Assembly: GCF_000761245.1 (NCBI RefSeq)
Contig: NZ_AWOR01000012.1
Span: forward strand, 98,780-162,779
From: Comamonas testosteroni
Lineage (GTDB): Bacteria > Pseudomonadota > Gammaproteobacteria > Burkholderiales > Burkholderiaceae_C
DNA: 64,000 bases
Direction: 5' to 3'
The notes under the pieces were generated by a model. That model saw only the letters and a program-made list of their open reading frames with translations. It ran no database searches and had not been told where the DNA came from. A program made the translations under genes and the position numbers. Every line of letters begins with the position of its first letter. The stretch's first letter is position 1. Positions 45,040 to 51,657 of this stretch are shown here, in pieces.

Positions 45040-45270
45040 ATGCATGAACTTTCTCAAAGCAAAGTTCACGCCTTCTGGGCAAACCTGAAGTGCATGTTTT
45101 TCCCGTGGTCAAAAGTAGAAGCGCCGAAGACCAGCGCATCCCAAAAAACGGAACGCAATAAGCTAGCCGGCCATGAACCAGGAAACACTATTGCAGGAAT
45201 CATGCTGACACTTGCTATCGTGGGCATAGTTGCTGCAGGCTACTTTGCTTATAGGTACGGGGCTTTCTGA
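45040..45270 (+). CDS. Microprotein array-related member 7 (76 aa, C-terminal membrane helix)
   Basis: ATG 45040 follows TAAGGAGCTTTT. MHELSQSKVHAFWANLKCMF keeps the FW-x-x-L-x-x-M core of members 1, 2 and 4. A polar linker is followed by a hydrophobic helix (IAGIMLTLAIVGIVAAGYFA) and a short tail YRYGAF. This is a tail-anchored membrane topology, and links the FW family to a membrane site. Function unknown. Confidence 0.7.
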   Translation: MHELSQSKVHAFWANLKCMFFPWSKVEAPKTSASQKTERNKLAGHEPGNTIAGIMLTLAIVGIVAAGYFAYRYGAF

Positions 45271-45337
45271 AAAAGCCTTCTTTTTAGCTCCAGGGGAATT
45301 CGCTATAAACAATATAGCAACGTCTCAAATATAGAGC

Positions 45338-45373
45338 GGCCCGCCACTGAGCGGGCTTTTTACTTTCTGGAGC
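45338..45373 (+). repeat. Terminator/ribosome-site cassette, copy 2
   Basis: CGGCCCGCCACTGAGCGGGC then TTTTTACTTTCTGGAG, ending 4 bases before the ATG of the rdgC remnant at 45378. Copy 3 at 47638 is nearly identical. Confidence 0.75.
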
Positions 45374-45377
45374 CGTG

Positions 45378-45466
45378 ATGTTCAAGAGCATGAACATTTG
45401 CCGCATCGCCGAAACCTGGCAGGAGATCTGCAGGTGCTGAAGGATGCTGTGCAGAAGAAGGCCTCC
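45378..45466 (+). pseudogene. Second rdgC remnant (N-terminal piece)
   Basis: ATG 45378 starts MFKSMNICRIAETWQ and shifts frame; DLQVLKDAVQKKA is recognisable in the next frame. Only the first ~29 residues of RdgC survive. After it, to 45753, the sequence holds only open frames with no family I recognise. Confidence 0.75.
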
Positions 45467-45753
45467 ACCATATGCATATCCCGTTTGAGCTGCCCGCCTG
45501 CGTCGATCAAGCCTGGCTACGTGCCCTTCAACGGAGGCCTCGTATACATAAACTTGGCCTTCGGGGTCCGGCGCCAGACTGGTGATGTATCCGAGCGAGC
45601 TGTTTGTGGATGGGCGGTCAGTTTGCAGAACGCCCAATGTGCCATTGCCGGCCAGCACAGTGGCCGCAGGCGTGTGTTGATTGGAAGATGGGCCGCTCCA
45701 TGCGTCCAGCCTAAGCAGGCGCATATGCGTGCAGGAGGCTCGTAAACGAGTCG

Positions 45754-45945
45754 ATGTCTGCCAATAGCCGCGCGGCACAGGACCGCTCAATGGACCAGGC
45801 GAGGTGGCCACAAATGCCTCAACGAAAAGTCTCAGAGGGATACACCGACATCCTTCAAGCAGCTGCCCCGCAATGCAAAGAGCTGGCCATCAAGGCGAGC
45901 TGGCTGGAGGTTCAGCTTCAGGAAATCAAGAAGGTGGTCTCTTGA
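45754..45945 (+). CDS. Small hypothetical protein (63 aa), intact copy of the KKVV family
   Basis: The frame ends GYTDILQAAAPQCKELAIKA then SWLEVQLQEIKKVVS. The last 35 residues match the fragment at 44215-44403, so this was a real protein family on the ancestral element. The N-terminal 25 residues (MSANSRAAQDRSMDQARWPQ) are unsupported and the start lacks a good ribosome site. It is helical and soluble. Function unknown. Confidence 0.5.
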   Translation: MSANSRAAQDRSMDQARWPQMPQRKVSEGYTDILQAAAPQCKELAIKASWLEVQLQEIKKVVS

Positions 45946-45982
45946 GTTGCTCTTGCGGGAAGAGAGGCTGCAAAAGAAAAAA

Positions 45983-46010
45983 GCTCACGCTTTGAGCGTG
46001 AGCCCTTCTT
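45983..46010 (-). terminator. Terminator of the RRM/infA-2 operon
   Basis: GCTCACGC and GCGTGAGC form an 8-bp stem with a 5-base loop. Read on the - strand it is followed by TTTTTTCTTTT, so it ends the operon coming from 46861. On the + strand the T-run is poor. Confidence 0.85.
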
Positions 46011-46025
46011 ACAGATCGAAGAACA

Positions 46026-46277
46026 TTACTTGCGTGGACGGGCCAAGGCCACTCCCAGTGCGCGACCACCAAGCGGCTGGTCATTCAGCGTTTCGATCGC
46101 TTTCTGGGCCTGCTCTTGAGTGCCCATTTCGACAAAGCCGAAGCCGCGCGAACGGCCAGTGTCACGATCAATGATGACGTCTGCAGCAACCACATCACCG
46201 CAGCTGCCGAAATGTGCGCGCAGGGCTTCGCTGTCGATGGAGTAGCCGAGATTCGTAATATAGAGATTGGATTGCAT
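46026..46277 (-). CDS. RRM-domain RNA-binding protein (83 aa)
   Basis: A single RNA-recognition motif: RNP2 is LYITNLG at residues 5-11, RNP1 is RGFGFVEM near 45-52, and the fold closes with GGRALGVALARPRK. Stand-alone RRM proteins of this size occur in cyanobacteria and proteobacteria and bind RNA, often linked to cold stress. It is the last of three - strand genes (small conserved protein, infA copy, RRM), 61 bases after infA and 15 bases before a terminator. Confidence 0.93.
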   Translation of the reverse strand: MQSNLYITNLGYSIDSEALRAHFGSCGDVVAADVIIDRDTGRSRGFGFVEMGTQEQAQKAIETLNDQPLGGRALGVALARPRK

Positions 46278-46338
46278 TGTGTTCTTTCAAAGATTGCCCA
46301 CGCATTTCAGCGATGAGCGGTTACAAGATTGATAAGGG

Positions 46339-46611
46339 TCAGTGGCGGCGCTTGAAGGCCGGCTTGGCTCCAGTAGCAGCGCCCGTACGAGGAGGAAGAT
46401 GGCGAAAAGTCACTCGCCCTTTGTTCAGGTCATAGGGCGACATTTCGACGGTCACTTTGTCGCCAGCCAGCACACGAATACGGTGCTTGCGCATCTTTCC
46501 GCCGCTGTAAGCAATGAGCTGATGGCCGTTTTCCAGAGTTACGCGAAATCGCGCATCTGGCAGTACTTCGTCAACTCGGCCCAACATCTCGATTAGTTCT
46601 TCTTTAGCCAA
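46339..46611 (-). CDS. infA: Translation initiation factor IF-1, second copy in the island
   Basis: 90 residues from a TTG start (46611) with GGAGAG upstream. [20 protein letters not shown] then [20 protein letters not shown] is the S1-like OB fold of IF-1. It differs from the 50432 copy at only about four positions in the first 70 residues but has its own C-terminal tail ([14 protein letters not shown]). IF-1 binds the 30S A site. The tail is longer and more basic than usual for IF-1. The gene sits between a small conserved protein and an RRM protein. Confidence 0.93.
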   Translation of the reverse strand: MAKEELIEMLGRVDEVLPDARFRVTLENGHQLIAYSGGKMRKHRIRVLAGDKVTVEMSPYDLNKGRVTFRHLPPRTGAATGAKPAFKRRH

Positions 46612-46642
46612 AGTCTCTCCTGTGAGTGAAGGATTCAGCCGC

Positions 46643-46861
46643 TCAATTCAGCCTGTGGTTCAACACCATGTTTCGCCCTTCAGTCAGGGCATAGCTAGAG
46701 GCAAGCGACTCGTTAGAAAACTGGGGAACAAATCGAATGACACGGTCATAAGCACCGCGGCGAATGGAAACGGCAGCCAGATATTGGCCGTTGGAGCTCG
46801 GCTGAGTCAGAGGTGTGACCGCATAGTGGCCAATCTGCTCTGTAGTGTTTTTATGCAGCAT
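46643..46861 (-). CDS. Small conserved protein paired with infA (72 aa), island copy
   Basis: The start at 46861 ([20 protein letters not shown]) aligns end to end with the protein at 50190. The shared core is [19 protein letters not shown] and [16 protein letters not shown]. An upstream in-frame start at 46900 would add 13 residues. It is soluble and basic. I do not recognise the family, but its conserved place in front of infA in two loci argues for a role in translation or stress. It lies 31 bases before infA. Confidence 0.75.
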   Translation of the reverse strand: MLHKNTTEQIGHYAVTPLTQPSSNGQYLAAVSIRRGAYDRVIRFVPQFSNESLASSYALTEGRNMVLNHRLN

Positions 46862-47265
46862 GAAACGGACGGCCGCACGCACGATTGCGCAGACCGTCAA
46901 ATGAGATAGGGAAGGCCCGCTCTGAATGCAGGGGGCAACGCAGACCCATAAGGGTGTTCAGGATCTGGGGGAGTTCGCCTAGAGGGGAGTGACCACCGCG
47001 TGCTTTGCAAGAAAGAGCGGCTACCTGCGGCCAAGGGGCGGCATAGGTGTCAGACAGGCGCTGTTGGGGCGAACGGCCTGAACAGCGAGTAAAACCAGTA
47101 TAGGTGAATTGAAAGACCTTGGGATTGCAACATTCAGCCTCGCTGAAGGACGCGGTCCTTTAGGGGGCGGCCGACCGATGCCCCTCGAAAAAGAAATCAA
47201 TAGACCTGTCTGCAGTAAGCCTGTACCGTGGGGCAACTGTTTGGAAATTTAGCGAGATCCGTGTA
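46862..47265. other. Intergenic region, promoter side of the infA-2 operon
   Basis: About 400 bases. No gene is supported on either strand. The - strand promoter for the operon starting at 46861 should lie here. Confidence 0.5.
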
Positions 47266-47448
47266 ATGAGCACAACTAAAAAATCGACCGTCCACCATGT
47301 CGTGGAGGCCAAGCGATGGGAGCTCAGTCGAGAGAAAGAGCGCATCACCTATCCTCCCGAACATGCCGGTCCCGTACAGATGGACTGGCGCAAGCGCGAG
47401 AACTACTGTGCCACCGACCTCGACTATCGCGGTCGCAACAAGACCTAG
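47266..47448 (+). CDS. Small hypothetical phage-type protein (60 aa)
   Basis: MSTTKKSTVHHVVEAKRWEL continues RITYPPEHAGPVQMDWRKRE and ends CATDLDYRGRNKT. The pattern (Y-x-PEH-x-GPV, then a YRGR-x tail) is reminiscent of small proteins from Burkholderiales prophages. No membrane segment. A terminator with GCCCGC-CCTC-GTGCGGGC lies 30 bases after the stop. Ribosome site weak (GCGAGAT). Function unknown. Confidence 0.6.
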   Translation: MSTTKKSTVHHVVEAKRWELSREKERITYPPEHAGPVQMDWRKRENYCATDLDYRGRNKT

Positions 47449-47496
47449 AGGTCTCTCCACCCAATTGCCATTGCCCGCCCTCGTGCGGGCTTTTTT

Positions 47497-47613
47497 ATGA
47501 AGAGCATCGACATGACAAATACCAATACCGGCAAGCGCTGCGGAAGCTGCGGCGCGCCGCTGCCTCAAGACTTCAAAGAGGAACAAGGTCAGCCACTTCC
47601 TTGCGGGCATTAA
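47497..47613 (+). CDS. Tiny zinc-ribbon-like protein (38 aa)
   Basis: The frame MKSIDMTNTNTGKRCGSCGA continues PLPQDFKEEQGQPLPCGH. Cys-x-x-Cys and a terminal CGH form a plausible metal site. The second Met (47512) may be the real start, giving 33 residues. It directly follows a terminator hairpin and precedes the cassette at 47638, as other small genes here do. Confidence 0.5.
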   Translation: MKSIDMTNTNTGKRCGSCGAPLPQDFKEEQGQPLPCGH

Positions 47614-47637
47614 CAGCCTCAACCTTCACAACTCTCC

Positions 47638-47671
47638 GGCCCGCCACTGAGCGGGCTTTTTGCTTTCTGGA
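47638..47671 (+). repeat. Terminator/ribosome-site cassette, copy 3
   Basis: GGCCCGCCACTGAGCGGGC then TTTTTGCTTTCTGGAG. It matches copy 2 almost base for base. The gene that should start after it has lost its ATG. Confidence 0.75.
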
Positions 47672-47676
47672 GCCCT

Positions 47677-47817
47677 AGGCTTTTCGGTTCCGTTCGCAGC
47701 GGCATCGAGGCCGCCAGCATTGCGTTCGCGCCCTTTGGTTGGAAAGCTGCATGGCTCGCAGAGGCCGAGCCCTTTGCTGCGGCAGCCCTTGCTCAATGGC
47801 CAACCCCTGGTCCGTGA
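47677..47817 (+). pseudogene. N-terminal fragment of a DNA cytosine-5 methyltransferase
   Basis: From codon AGG, where an ATG is expected after GGAGCCCT, the frame reads LFGSVRSGIEAASIAFAPFG then WKAAWLAEAEPFAAAALAQW, which is motif I and the start of the SAM-binding fold of phage-type Dcm enzymes. It stops at 47817 after about 46 residues. Start codon lost and over 80% of the gene deleted. Confidence 0.7.
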
Positions 47818-48208
47818 CAAAGACGGCATCGGGTTTCATCCGGCACTACCTGACTTTGACGAAAGCACGAAATGCGCCGACTTCTTTGCTGCCCTCGGTA
47901 CTGAACTGAAAGGCGGCATGGCCGAAAACGAAATGGACTCGGACGCATATGAGGCCATGACTGAAAACGGCCTGACCGACGCCTGCGACAACTACAACGC
48001 GTGGACCCCCATGCGCCCTGAGGCAGAAGGCTGGAGCCTCGTTGCAGTCTTCAACACTGAAAATGGGCCTGCATGCTGGTGGATGCGCGACAAGCCCTTT
48101 GTGCCAGAGCGCCAGGAAGGCCAGGAAGGCCAGGAAGGCCAGGAAGGTTGCCGCGAGCGCGTCGATAACGCTGCTGTCGAAGTGCTGGCAATGAACATGA
48201 AAGCCTAG
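47792..48208 (+). pseudogene. Phage-type hypothetical protein, start lost
   Basis: The frame is recognisable from PLVRDKDGIGFHPALPDFDE through WTPMRPEAEGWSLVAVFNTE and NGPACWWMRDKPF, a pattern seen in small prophage proteins. A base missing in the C-run at 47804-47807 would restore an ATG (MANPLVRDKDG). Four QEG repeats follow. It ends at TAG 48206 with LAMNMKA. Confidence 0.5.
48112..48147 (+). repeat. Four perfect 9-base tandem repeats
   Basis: CCAGGAAGG repeated four times in frame, encoding (QEG)4 in the phage-type protein. A short slippage-prone tract. Confidence 0.9.
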
Positions 48209-48690
48209 CTGGCGGACCAGCGCGCAAAGGGCTATGGCGGCTGGAACGGCGACTGCACCCATCAGCGCCTATCCGAGCTGCTACGCCAGTGCGTGGACAA
48301 AGGTGATCCCGTGGATGTGGCGAACTTCTGCGCATTTCTGCTGGCGCGCGGCGAAAGCATCGCACCCCAAGCGCAGGCAGACGCGCGGGATGCAGACGGC
48401 ATGTACTACCTGCAGAACGCTCGCTGGGCCGCAATGGTTGGGAACTGCCCGAGCTTCTGGCGATGCGGTGGGGCTACACGACGAGCTTGGACGATGCAGA
48501 GCACTTCACCTTGGGATCCGCAATGAAGCAGCACAATTGCCGCGAAACGGATCTGCCTTGGCTTTGCTCGGAGTTGGATAAGTTGCGCCGACCGACAGTC
48601 CATTGCCAATACATGCCGCGCAGCCGGGACGCTCAGCGCGCAGCCATCGCCGCTCAGGCAGCCGCCAAGGAAGGAGCGCAGCAGGGATGA
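48209..48690 (+). pseudogene. Decayed phage-type hypothetical gene(s)
   Basis: After TAG 48206 the same frame continues as LADQRAKGYGGWNGDCTHQR and CVDKGDPVDVANFCAFLLAR, which reads like real phage protein sequence. Near 48440 the sense moves to another frame (ELPELLAMRWGYTTSLDDAE to AAKEGAQQG, ending 48690). No intact start is visible for either part. Confidence 0.45.
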
Positions 48691-48715
48691 GCCAAAAACC
48701 GATGAAAATCACTCC

Positions 48716-48892
48716 ATGAACTCAACCCAGCAAACAGAAGCCTTGGCAAAGCTGCGCCATCTGTACAAAAACATGGTCAATGGTGGTGTGTCCACGGCAG
48801 AGCAAGCAAAGAGCGCCGCCGAAGGACTGCTGGCCCCAGCGATTGCCGCGCTGGAAAAGCAGGCTACTGAAGAGAAATCGAATAGCCAATAG
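48716..48892 (+). CDS. Small helical hypothetical protein (58 aa)
   Basis: MNSTQQTEALAKLRHLYKNM continues VSTAEQAKSAAEGLLAPAIA and ends EEKSNSQ. It is predicted helical and soluble. The start has no strong ribosome site but the coding sense is clean. A cassette-type terminator follows at 48928. Unrecognised. Confidence 0.55.
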   Translation: MNSTQQTEALAKLRHLYKNMVNGGVSTAEQAKSAAEGLLAPAIAALEKQATEEKSNSQ

Positions 48893-48927
48893 ATATTCAT
48901 TCTCCTTTTCATCCGTCGACTACCCCG

Positions 48928-48964
48928 AACCCCGCCACTGAGCGGGGTTCTGCTTTTTGGGAGG
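48928..48964 (+). repeat. Terminator/ribosome-site cassette, copy 4
   Basis: AACCCCGCCACTGAGCGGGG then TTCTGCTTTTTGGGAGG. Same layout as copies 2 and 3. The codon at the expected start (48969) is ACG instead of ATG. Confidence 0.65.
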
Positions 48965-48968
48965 CCTC

Positions 48969-49193
48969 ACGGCAACCAGCGCAAGCACAGTGGGCCTGCC
49001 AGAAGACAAGGCCTACATCGCCCACCACTTCAACTGTCCTACCTGCTGCGCTGACGGTCTATCTGGCGGCAAGCAGGCGCGCTGCGCCGATGGCCTGCAA
49101 CTCTGGGACGCACACAACCAGGCCGTGCGCCTTTTCAGCCATCCCAAGCAGAAAGTCCCGAACCGCAGGCCTCACTATTCACACGCACCATGA
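48969..49193 (+). CDS. Small Cys-containing phage-type protein with ACG at the start position (74 aa)
   Basis: The frame reads TATSASTVGLPEDKAYIAHH then FNCPTCCADGLSGGKQARCA and LQLWDAHNQAVRLFSH. The CPTC and RCA cysteines fit a small zinc site found in related prophage proteins. GGGAGG lies 4 bases before ACG 48969; the upstream TTG (48957) is before the ribosome site and unlikely. Translation from ACG would be poor, so the gene may be dead. Its stop overlaps the next ATG. Confidence 0.5.
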   Translation, partial: TATSASTVGLPEDKAYIAHHFNCPTCCADGLSGGKQARCADGLQLWDAHNQAVRLFSHPKQKVPNRRPHYSHAP

Positions 49194-49288
49194 CCGCATC
49201 TACTGAAAACTCTGCCCTGCTCGCATTGAAAAGCCAAGTGGCCATCTTGACGAGTGCCGTCCAAATGCTGTGCGTACAGCAAGGCTAG
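49190..49288 (+). CDS. Tiny protein cut short by an amber codon (32 aa)
   Basis: MTASTENSALLALKSQVAIL then TSAVQMLCVQQG ends at TAG 49286. The start overlaps the previous stop (ATGA). After the TAG the frame continues RLTRAQLSHRL, which resembles a helix-turn-helix start in phage proteins, so the original gene was probably longer with Gln (CAG) at that place. Confidence 0.5.
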   Translation: MTASTENSALLALKSQVAILTSAVQMLCVQQG

Positions 49289-49302
49289 CGCCTCACACGA
49301 GC

Positions 49303-49764
49303 TCAGCTGTCGCACAGGCTGGACAATCGAGCATCGCGCCACGGAATAAGGTCCTGGGCACCCAGCTCTGCCATCCGCCTCTTGCCCAGCCAGTGCGGGT
49401 GCTTTGTCGTAATTGCTTCTACGCTAAGCAGCTCCCATCGTGCGCCGCGCCTTTCTGGAGAAGCTTCCTCCCCATACTTCTGCATTGCATCGTTCAAATT
49501 GAAGGATTCGCCCCTGATCTTGGCAGCCGCAGCTCCATCCTGTGCGGCCGCCCGTAACTCGGTTCTACGCACATCGCCCCGCGCCCGCGCCCGCACCTGG
49601 CGCTGCGTGGGGAAAGTTGCGGCATCACGCGCGCCTTTATTAGAAGACCTGTCTCCGCCAGCTTCCTGAAGGCGTCTTTTGGGGTGCAGACATGGGCAAA
49701 AAAACGGGTAAAAGTGGGTAGAGATGGGTAGAGATGGGTAGAAATTCTGTTCAAAACCATGCAT
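49303..49764 (-). pseudogene. Truncated tyrosine integrase fragment beside attR
   Basis: The - strand frame contains RDAATFPTQRQVRARARGDV (N-terminal integrase strand region) and FNLNDAMQKYGEEASPERRG with ELGAQDLIPWRDARLSSL, the core-binding (SAM-like) domain of phage integrases. The catalytic domain with Arg-His-Arg-Tyr is absent, and the frame ends CDS at 49303. The fragment lies 90 bases from attR, the usual place for the island's integrase, so the island has lost its own integrase. Confidence 0.7.
49706..49745. repeat. Four 10-base repeats GGGTAGAGAT-like near attR
   Basis: GGGTAAAAGT, GGGTAGAGAT, GGGTAGAGAT and GGGTAGAAAT follow one another at helical-turn spacing over 49706-49745, about 107 bases from attR and at the 5' side of the integrase fragment. 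Candidate binding sites for the integrase or its accessory factor. Confidence 0.6.
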
Positions 49765-49851
49765 TCACCGCACCACACCAATTTCCCAAATCCAATAACT
49801 TATTGATCTAATTCACATTTATGCGTCTGTTGAACCGTGCCGCACAGGCGC

Positions 49852-49873
49852 TCGATCCATCTCTCCGGCACCA
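49852..49873 (+). repeat. Right attachment repeat (attR)
   Basis: Matches 21 of 22 bases of the tRNA-Thr 3' end (9887-9908). No tRNA body precedes it, so it is an attachment remnant and not a gene. Confidence 0.85.
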
Positions 49874-49882
49874 GGCCAAAAA

Positions 49883-49915
49883 CCCTAGGCTCGCAAGAGC
49901 CTGGGGCTTTTTCTT
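49883..49915 (+). terminator. Terminator beyond attR, probably the ancestral tRNA-Thr terminator
   Basis: CCCTAGGCTC and GAGCCTGGGG pair over 10 bases around a GCAA loop, then CTTTTTCTTTT. It follows the tRNA-like end directly, as a native tRNA terminator would before island insertion. Confidence 0.85.
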
Positions 49916-50189
49916 TTGCTGCGCCTCGGTCTCATCACGATTTGCGCATAAAAGAACAATGCTTTATAATTTGCCGATTCCTGCGTGGCACTTGCCCTGC
50001 GCAGTATCTCTCAGGCAGTTCTCACGTTGCCCACGCTTGGCTCCATACAGCCAAAGCACTCCATGGCAAGAAGCTTAAGCCACCCGCAAGCGGCTGGCTT
50101 ATTTGATCCTGGCTCGTCAGAGCTGGATTCCTTCATTTTTCATTGGTCGGCATGCCCTGCCCTGGGGTTGTGCCGCCCGTTGACTCGAT

Positions 50190-50408
50190 ATGCACACAGA
50201 ACAAATCACAGAGCGTGTCGGCAACTACATTGTGACTGCCCTCACCCAAATGACTCACTCCGGCAAGATTGCTGCAGCGGTTTCCATCCGACGCGGAACC
50301 TATGACCGGATTTTCAGGTTTATCCGCCAGTTCGACACCCCGGATATGGCCAGCAAATATGCCCTCGCCGAGGGGCGCAGCATGGTGCTGGACAACCAGT
50401 TGAACTGA
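50190..50408 (+). CDS. Small conserved protein paired with infA (72 aa), core copy
   Basis: MHTEQITERVGNYIVTALTQ and [20 protein letters not shown] with YALAEGRSMVLDNQLN align along the whole length with the island copy (start 46861). It lies 23 bases before infA, the same order as in the island. It is basic and soluble and unrecognised by family. The region 49916-50189 before it carries the promoter side and no other gene. Confidence 0.75.
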   Translation: MHTEQITERVGNYIVTALTQMTHSGKIAAAVSIRRGTYDRIFRFIRQFDTPDMASKYALAEGRSMVLDNQLN

Positions 50409-50431
50409 CCTCTTTGTAGAAAGGAAATATT

Positions 50432-50695
50432 TTGGCCAAAGAAGAATTGATTGAAATGCAAGGCAGAGTGGACGAGGTTTTGCCGGACGCCCGCTTTCGT
50501 GTGACGCTGGACAACGGCCACCAGCTGATTGCCTATTCCGGCGGCAAGATGCGCAAGCACCGTATTCGCGTGCTGGCAGGCGACAAGGTAACGCTGGAGA
50601 TGTCTCCCTATGATCTGAACAAGGGTCGCCTGACCTTCCGTCATATCGAGCGCTCCAACAACAGCAACCCTGCACCGCAGCAGCGCCGTCACTAA
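50432..50695 (+). CDS. infA: Translation initiation factor IF-1
   Basis: 87 residues from a TTG start (50432) preceded by [29 protein letters not shown] and [20 protein letters not shown] are the IF-1 OB fold. The tail [13 protein letters not shown] extends a little beyond standard IF-1. It lies outside the island, right after its end, next to its 72-residue partner. The TTG start is supported by the strong conservation of the MAKEExIE beginning and is shared with the island copy. Confidence 0.95.
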   Translation: MAKEELIEMQGRVDEVLPDARFRVTLDNGHQLIAYSGGKMRKHRIRVLAGDKVTLEMSPYDLNKGRLTFRHIERSNNSNPAPQQRRH

Positions 50696-51657
50696 ACCTC
50701 AGCGGTTGATATGGTGCGCTACGACGGCCACCAGCCCTGACATGGGGCCTGTGCCAGCTGCAGGATCACGGGACCGCGCAAGCACCCGGCCTGCAGCTCA
50801 AGTGCATGCCCTGCCTGCTCCAGATCGCAGCGGTCAGCTCTGGCTCTTCGATGCTCGCACTGCTTTCAGCGCGTGTCGACATGGATCGCTGAAGCACTCT
50901 CTCATGCCATTTGCTTGAGATTCCCACATCTAGCCTGACCAGCCTGGCGTCAGGCATGCACAAAGTCCGCCACCAGTCATGGGTGGCGTTGCTATCGCCG
51001 ACCTCATCCCGGCTCCAGCCCCTTGCGGCAAGTGTTGAAGTTCCTTGTAGATCTGCGAGCTTCCGGCACATAGCGCTGGCGCCGATACCGCTCATAGCCC
51101 TCAGAGCCAGCATCAACAATGCATCTACATGATGCCCTGTCGTGAATCAGGCGATAGGCCAACCTGCCGGCCTTCCCGGGCACCAGTGTTCAAGCGCCAC
51201 TGACCCCATCACACGATATGGTTTGCCTCCGCGAGGTTCGTGCGAACACGCAGCACTTGCGTGCTGAATGAGTTCACCGACATTGGCCAGCGCCGTGCTT
51301 CCCATTGATAGGTCTTGCTCGAAGCATTGCGCCTCAGGGATTGGCTGCTGCGGCGGACGTCCAGTAGATCAGCAACGGTCAATGCCGCCCAGTCCGAGCC
51401 CAAGAGCCTCTTGGAGACGCCATCTGGCAGGCTTTCCGAAGACGGAGCACGCCAGATATTCGCAGAAATACGCTAGCCGGCTTCGGTGCTTTTGCTGCGT
51501 CCTGCGTGGTTGCGGACATGCCCGACCTCCTGGCATGGCTCGACAGACGCCTCCAGGCAAGGCTCCCCTCTGGCAAGACTACGGATTCGAAATGACGGCT
51601 CGCGCCCTCAGTTTGCTTGAAGGTCGTCAAAGGATCCGAGAGACCAACTCCGACAGC
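50696..51657. other. Region without a recognised gene
   Basis: About 960 bases. Open frames exist on the - strand (117 codons ending at 50766; 64 codons ending at 51209, beginning MGSDWAALTVADLLD), but they lack ribosome sites and recognisable domains. They may be decayed genes next to the island junction. Confidence 0.4.

Larger units (their letters stand above)
9909..49873. mobile_element. tRNA-Thr genomic island (about 40 kb), probably no longer self-mobile
   Basis: The island is bounded by the tRNA 3' end at 9887-9908 and its repeat at 49852-49873. The content fits: a defence block, an insertion sequence, small regulator modules, phage or plasmid remnants and a duplicated infA pair, with a patchier and lower GC level than the flanks. 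The only integrase-like sequence is a truncated fragment at 49303-49764 beside the right repeat. No conjugation genes are visible, so mobility would need help in trans. Confidence 0.8.

Noticed and set aside
49852..49873. A second tRNA-Thr gene
   Set aside because: Only the last 22 bases match; the upstream sequence does not form the D and anticodon arms.
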